In this document: piece after piece, positions 61,301-64,000 of the stretch
How positions within the stretch are numbered: position 1 is the stretch's first letter
Layout: every line of letters starts with the position of its first letter
Assembly (NCBI GenBank): GCA_002104945.1
Contig: MCFH01000053.1
Span: forward strand, 53,501 to 117,500
DNA: 64,000 bases
From: Piromyces finnis
Taxonomy: Eukaryota; Neocallimastigomycota; Neocallimastigomycetes; Neocallimastigales; Neocallimastigaceae
Reading direction: 5' to 3'
Notes under the pieces: generated by a model
The model's input: the letters and a program-made list of their open reading frames with translations, nothing else
What the model was told of the DNA's origin: nothing
The model's database searches: none
Program-made: the position numbers and the translations under genes

Positions 61301-62882
61301 CTGCAATTGAAAAAGCAGTTGAAGTAAACTCTTTGGAAAGTTCATCTGTAGAAACATTAGGATCGTTGAATTTTGCTGAAAGTATTTGGAATTTATTATG
61401 ACTGAGAATAGATTCCTTTTCCTCAATACATTTTAATCTATTCCATTTCAGAATTTTCTTAGGAACATTAAAGTCATTAGAAAAATCTTCCATAGGAATA
61501 ATTTTACCATTAATAAGAAGTGGCTTATGGTCTGATACAGGATAAAAATTATTTATAAATGATCCTGAGTGAATAAGATCTTTCATCTTCGAATTGATAA
61601 GAGCATGGTCAATGTCGGAAGATTGATCACCTCGAGTCCAAGAGATAGTCGACCCTCTAAGCGGAAGAATTTCCCAATCTCCTAATCCATTAGTTGATAA
61701 CCAGTTGGATAATTTTACTTTAGACATATTAAAATCACCAACAAGAATCGATGGATGGGATGAATGAGTTTGTAACCACAAGCGAACTTCTAACTTTGCA
61801 TGATCAACATAGATGTTGTGATGACTATGAGGCATATAAACATTTCCAATCGAGCATTTGAATCTATTCCAGAGACTAAAAGTATAAATAGAAATAATAT
61901 ACTTTCCAGAGAAGTTTTCAAGTGAGGCTTGACATGAATTGTGAAAACCTAAATATAAACCTCTCATTCCCGGAACTGATTCGTCAGCTTTCTTGAAAAA
62001 GTGTCTATAGTTTCGCAAAGTAACACGACAAGGATAATCTGTATTCGATCCAGAACCATTACCAGTTTCTTGGAAACATAAAAATAATGGTTTGAAAATA
62101 GCTGTGAAATAGCTAATACTATCTCTCTTTTCGTGATTCCACCCATTGGTGTTCCAACTAAGACAAAAAGAAAAGTTATCAGGCTTGTTGGATGAGGAAG
62201 AATCGTTGCTATTATTATTATTATTAAAGTCATCGTTATTAATGGATGATGCATCAGAGGAATAAGTAGAACTATTACTAGATGGCTGTGAAACTGAAGA
62301 ACTATCAACTATTGAACTGTTATCAGAGTTGATAGAGCTATTAGAATTAATTGTTGAATGTTGAGATTGAAATTGTGTTTGCTGTAGATCTGGAATATTT
62401 TCATGATTGGAAACTTGTTGAAGATCTTGTTGAAGATCTAGTTGAAGATCGGATTGTTGATGAGATTGTTGAACTGATTGTTGAAATGATTGTTGAATAG
62501 AATGTTGATGTTTATTAGAAACTAAAATTTTACGTTTGAGAGTGGAAAAAGTGTATTTGTGATTCCTTCTACTACGAGCTGAAAAGGAAATTGAGGTAAC
62601 TGAAAGTTTCTTCTTTAACATGTGTAAGATTTTAATACAATCTTTCGATGAACCATGAACCTTGACTAAGAAAAAGTGATCATTGAAAGTCTGAAAATAT
62701 TTAACACTAATAACTGAATTAAATTTATCTTCTAGAATAACCTCGAGTTTTTCCCATAGCATATTTACTGACCATGATCGAATACCACGGATAAAGAAGG
62801 AGCGAATATCATCTAAGGGGATACCATAAGACCGGGTACCACGTCTGATATAATTCTTGTCTTTAATATAAAGGACTGACAT
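58359..62882 (-). CDS. LINE endonuclease-reverse transcriptase polyprotein, intact, 1507 aa
   Basis: Residues 1 to about 120 are a basic N-terminal region. Residues 120-235 are Gln-, Ser- and Asn-rich. An apurinic-type endonuclease spans about 238-455: Asn244 in SWNTNGW, Glu272 in QET, GDFN near 379, SDIDH, and SDHKPLL near 449. The reverse transcriptase spans about 700-1000: KASGPDGIPIEFYK, IPKKGD, QFGFRK, FLDLRKAYDSVP, RQGCPLSPILFNLF and FADD near 965. A C-terminal Cys/His motif CPCCKCGx(7)Hx(4)C lies near 1272, followed by an Asn/Ser linker and a conserved end (RRASATNGDHNFVP). No RNase H is seen. The protein nicks target DNA and copies its own RNA by target-primed reverse transcription. 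It is a single-ORF element; the clade is not assigned. Confidence 0.95.
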   Translation of the reverse strand: MSVLYIKDKNYIRRGTRSYGIPLDDIRSFFIRGIRSWSVNMLWEKLEVILEDKFNSVISVKYFQTFNDHFFLVKVHGSSKDCIKILHMLKKKLSVTSISFSARSRRNHKYTFSTLKRKILVSNKHQHSIQQSFQQSVQQSHQQSDLQLDLQQDLQQVSNHENIPDLQQTQFQSQHSTINSNSSINSDNSSIVDSSSVSQPSSNSSTYSSDASSINNDDFNNNNNSNDSSSSNKPDNFSFCLSWNTNGWNHEKRDSISYFTAIFKPLFLCFQETGNGSGSNTDYPCRVTLRNYRHFFKKADESVPGMRGLYLGFHNSCQASLENFSGKYIISIYTFSLWNRFKCSIGNVYMPHSHHNIYVDHAKLEVRLWLQTHSSHPSILVGDFNMSKVKLSNWLSTNGLGDWEILPLRGSTISWTRGDQSSDIDHALINSKMKDLIHSGSFINNFYPVSDHKPLLINGKIIPMEDFSNDFNVPKKILKWNRLKCIEEKESILSHNKFQILSAKFNDPNVSTDELSKEFTSTAFSIADELSITSANNVIKSSFHISQQIFNLQKIKMKLYKRFKKERIYDIDEFIKRIKIYRKLIDYIHKRCNEFRKQEYLHWIKTGCEYMKSHNPKKAWKWIKKTAKIGKDSFFIAQPIKNKNGELVVATEEQLDVWHDHFENLASDPSGVSLDLEHWYEEPTNKRFSLPMLDEWDINQDISIDEVKSAILTTPNYKASGPDGIPIEFYKALVPSSNDSNNATDNNSSGNTTSDNDAHGLNFILKLFYRIWDGDFPNSWNESSIVSIPKKGDLTDCDNYRGISLINNGIKLISKIVTTRISEYGLKNNFIRPEQFGFRKKEESISLFISIQEICRRRQLDNKETYLAFLDLRKAYDSVPIGNILHKLDCLGIRGKSLQFIKNLYLTSKANVKLDGQFSKSFDVKKGVRQGCPLSPILFNLFINDIFRECEDLGVSLGDTRCCGGLFADDIVICAPTRGCLKKMLRRVNEWALYNEMEFGIQKCSTMVIRPESIENQNKRDPTFYLAGQPIPTTDCYTYLGVPFDKNLSLKPVIKALNNKVLKGLFSVSKFLRNPNIPIPFKKLVLNSQVISRVSYFAPLLGSNKARSRIAQKHVNKGIRWVAGVHKAVSFISLYSISKDLNIPPLSAKCALAQVRCFNKWKNSNCIISHLVNYIPKFRKYTWCKSSRTLDKKLKKHGDVKAVKNFYWKDLKGNSIKAQYYDDNKFIETKDFIKLCYEYPEFAYGFYWLLKARSGYKLDARVAKAAKFVDPVCPNYCPCCKCGDQSIKHWLLDCPTFRDIRIKHYDSIDQLLNFFSQRNSNSPINNNEIDNISRDSNNINSNSNNSSNNNSNSNNSNSNNSNNNNNRNNNISNDSNSEDNNSNLDSNLVNDSNSSNNPVNINVYDYSSVCSKIFKFLLGGRSFNNINYNSREWKELCKRQIQSGTNEGTPFLTVTAELLTKIMPFAIGQQWTMFKRFEATSKSVNAEETVRQARRASATNGDHNFVP

Positions 62883-63528
62883 GATAATAAATTCTAATTA
62901 AAAATATTGAATATAAAATAAATACTAATAAAAATTATAAATATAACGTATATGGAAAAAAAATCTGTCTCTCTCTCTCTTCTTAAAAGTACTGGATAGT
63001 ACAAAAATTGTTACGATGCTTTGTTTAAAGTTTCTTTTTTTTGAATTCTAGTTGTAAATTTTCTTTAAAAATTCTAGTTTTGGTTTGTTGTTAGTAAATT
63101 CGAATCGCTTTTTGACACTAAACTTGTTTGACTTTACTTTTCATTAAATATTTAAATTGGTAAAAAATTTGAATCAAGAATGTCGACACCAGAAAGCTTG
63201 TGGATAGTATTTTTACATGATGTAGAGTGAATCAGTCTCTTACAAGAAACAATACAACAATAGCTACATGAATATAAAAATACAATGCAAATGCTAAAGT
63301 TGACTACATTGGATTCTTACAAGAGAAGAGTAGTACTACATGAATACATGAATAAAAGAAAAAATACAGCAACAAAATGTATTACTCTTCTAATTAAATA
63401 CTATACAAACTTACCTGAATATCAAACATTCAACTTATTCATCAAATACTTAATTCGATGAATAAAATGTTTTTTAATCGCTCAGTACCATGAGCTTAAT
63501 CCTAATAATTTTCCCTTAAAGACTAACC

Positions 63529-63771
63529 AAGCATCCATTGCGCAATGCTTGGATTTAATTCTTTCTACTCTCTCAGTACCATGAGCATGAGTAGACCCCC
63601 TTGATAAACTCCATTATTAAATAAATGAAGGCACGTTCCTAAGAGGGCACCAAGCATCCATTGCGCAATACTTGGATTTAATTCTTTCTACTCTCTCAGT
63701 ACCATGAGCATGAGTAGACCCCCTTGAGAAACTACATTTATTAAATAAATGAAGGCACGTTCCCAAGAGGG
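63529..63771 (-). promoter_or_regulatory. Two tandem 5' UTR monomers of LINE copy 1, likely internal promoter
   Basis: Two units of about 122 bp (63529-63650 and 63651-63771) lie at the extreme 5' end. Each has AAGCATCCATTGCGCAATnCTT, including the 12-bp palindrome CATTGCGCAATG in the first unit, and TCAGTACCATGAGCATGAG. Their position and tandem form resemble monomeric promoters of some L1 elements; promoter activity is inferred. Confidence 0.6.
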
Positions 63772-63772
63772 A

Positions 63773-63873
63773 TGGATTGAAATGAAAAGACTGATACTTT
63801 CTTCCTTTTTTCGAAAACCAAATTGTTCAGGTCTAATGAAATTATTCTTAAGACCATATTCTGAGATTCTAGT
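63773..63873 (-). mobile_element. LINE copy 2, 5' fragment
   Basis: RT coding sequence (TRISEYGLKNNFIRPEQFGFRKKEESISLFISI region) continues copy 2 beyond copy 1. It starts at the truncation point 63873, next to the TGTCACCTAAAC target duplication, and includes the right-hand TGGATTGAAATGAA. Confidence 0.85.
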
Positions 63874-63960
63874 TGTCACCTAAACTGACTCCTAGATCTT
63901 CGCACTCTTTTAAATATATCATTAATAAAGAGAATAGAAGAAAGTGGGCAACCTTGACGG
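63874..63960 (-). mobile_element. LINE copy 4, 5' end fragment (truncation point)
   Basis: RT coding sequence (GCPLSPILFN region). It has a one-base T insertion (CTCTTTTAAATA) and a 9-bp deletion relative to copy 1. It ends at 63960, where copy 4 is 5'-truncated and the duplicated target ATGATTTTGGTTAGA of copy 5 begins. Confidence 0.82.
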
Positions 63961-64000
63961 ATGATTTTGGTTAGAAGTTCACCATGAAAAAACGAAAAAG
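63961..64000 (-). mobile_element. LINE copy 5, 5' fragment and flank
   Basis: ATGATTTTGGTTAGAAGTTC (63961-63980) continues copy 5. From 63981 the sequence no longer matches the LINE, so this is either its 5' truncation point or a diverged stretch; the window ends here. Confidence 0.7.

Larger units (their letters stand above)
58092..63772 (-). mobile_element. LINE copy 1, full-length EN-RT non-LTR retrotransposon
   Basis: This 5.68-kb copy has a 5' UTR (63772-62883) with two monomers, one uninterrupted ORF (62882-58359), a 3' UTR (58358-58121) and a poly-A tail of 29 nt (58120-58092). It is flanked by a 14-bp target duplication TGGATTGAAATGAA (58078-58091 and 63773-63786) lying in the RT gene of copy 2. 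The intact ORF and clean duplication indicate a young, possibly mobile copy, the youngest layer of the nest. Confidence 0.93.

Noticed and set aside
63688-63879. 63-codon minus-strand frame
   Set aside because: A chimera of the copy 2 RT fragment and the copy 1 monomer, created by the insertion junction.

Overview
The window looks like nuclear DNA of an anaerobic gut fungus (Neocallimastigomycota; genus not resolvable). The signs are an extremely AT-rich genome, short GT-AG introns of about 70-230 nt, long homopolymer and TTA/TTTA microsatellites, a secreted esterase carrying a fungal cellulosome dockerin, and a CotH-family surface protein. There are no bacterial-style operons; genes are separated by 0.3-4 kb of AT-rich sequence. 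All exon models were assembled by hand from splice sites and reading phase. In every multi-exon model the exon lengths sum to a multiple of three.

Left part (1-34 kb), mostly host genes. They are an O-acyltransferase-3 membrane protein (558-1844, -), a two-exon F-box/LRR protein of 1290 aa (3355-7386, -), a dockerin-bearing CE1-type esterase (10452-11597, -), an 8-exon CotH protein of 614 aa (14358-16984, -), and a decayed CotH copy (about 18.5-19.4 kb) next to a solo LTR (19642-19858). These are followed by the NMD helicase UPF1 (5 exons, 1064 aa, 21529-25384, -), a VAMP7-type longin R-SNARE (6 exons, 213 aa, 26432-27623, -), and a 21-exon, 980-aa plus-strand gene (29011-34437). I read the last as a homologue of FAAP100, a Fanconi anaemia core complex subunit. 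One of its introns has the full signature of a U12-type AT-AC intron.

Middle (34.8-46.1 kb). A convergent 8-exon gene encodes a 1555-aa RNase II/DIS3-family exoribonuclease with four tandem copies of the cold-shock-domain module, duplicated together with their introns. Next is a 4.9-kb LTR-flanked element with two identical 216-bp LTRs, a 5-bp target duplication (GTTTA) and a polypurine tract. Its only intact gene is a secreted GH24-type lysozyme; no gag or pol was seen.

Right part (47-64 kb), a LINE graveyard on the minus strand. After an older diverged LINE remnant come at least five copies of one EN-RT LINE family inserted inside one another. Four nesting steps can be read from matched 12-15 bp target-site duplications: copy 5 contains copy 4, copy 4 contains copies 3 and 2, and copy 2 contains copy 1. 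Copy 1 is full length (5.7 kb) with an uninterrupted 1507-codon ORF. Its 5' UTR carries two tandem monomers of about 122 bp with an internal palindrome.

The points most worth following up are the FAAP100-like gene with its minor-class intron, the lysozyme carried by a recently mobilised LTR element, and the four-fold CSD module array of the exoribonuclease.
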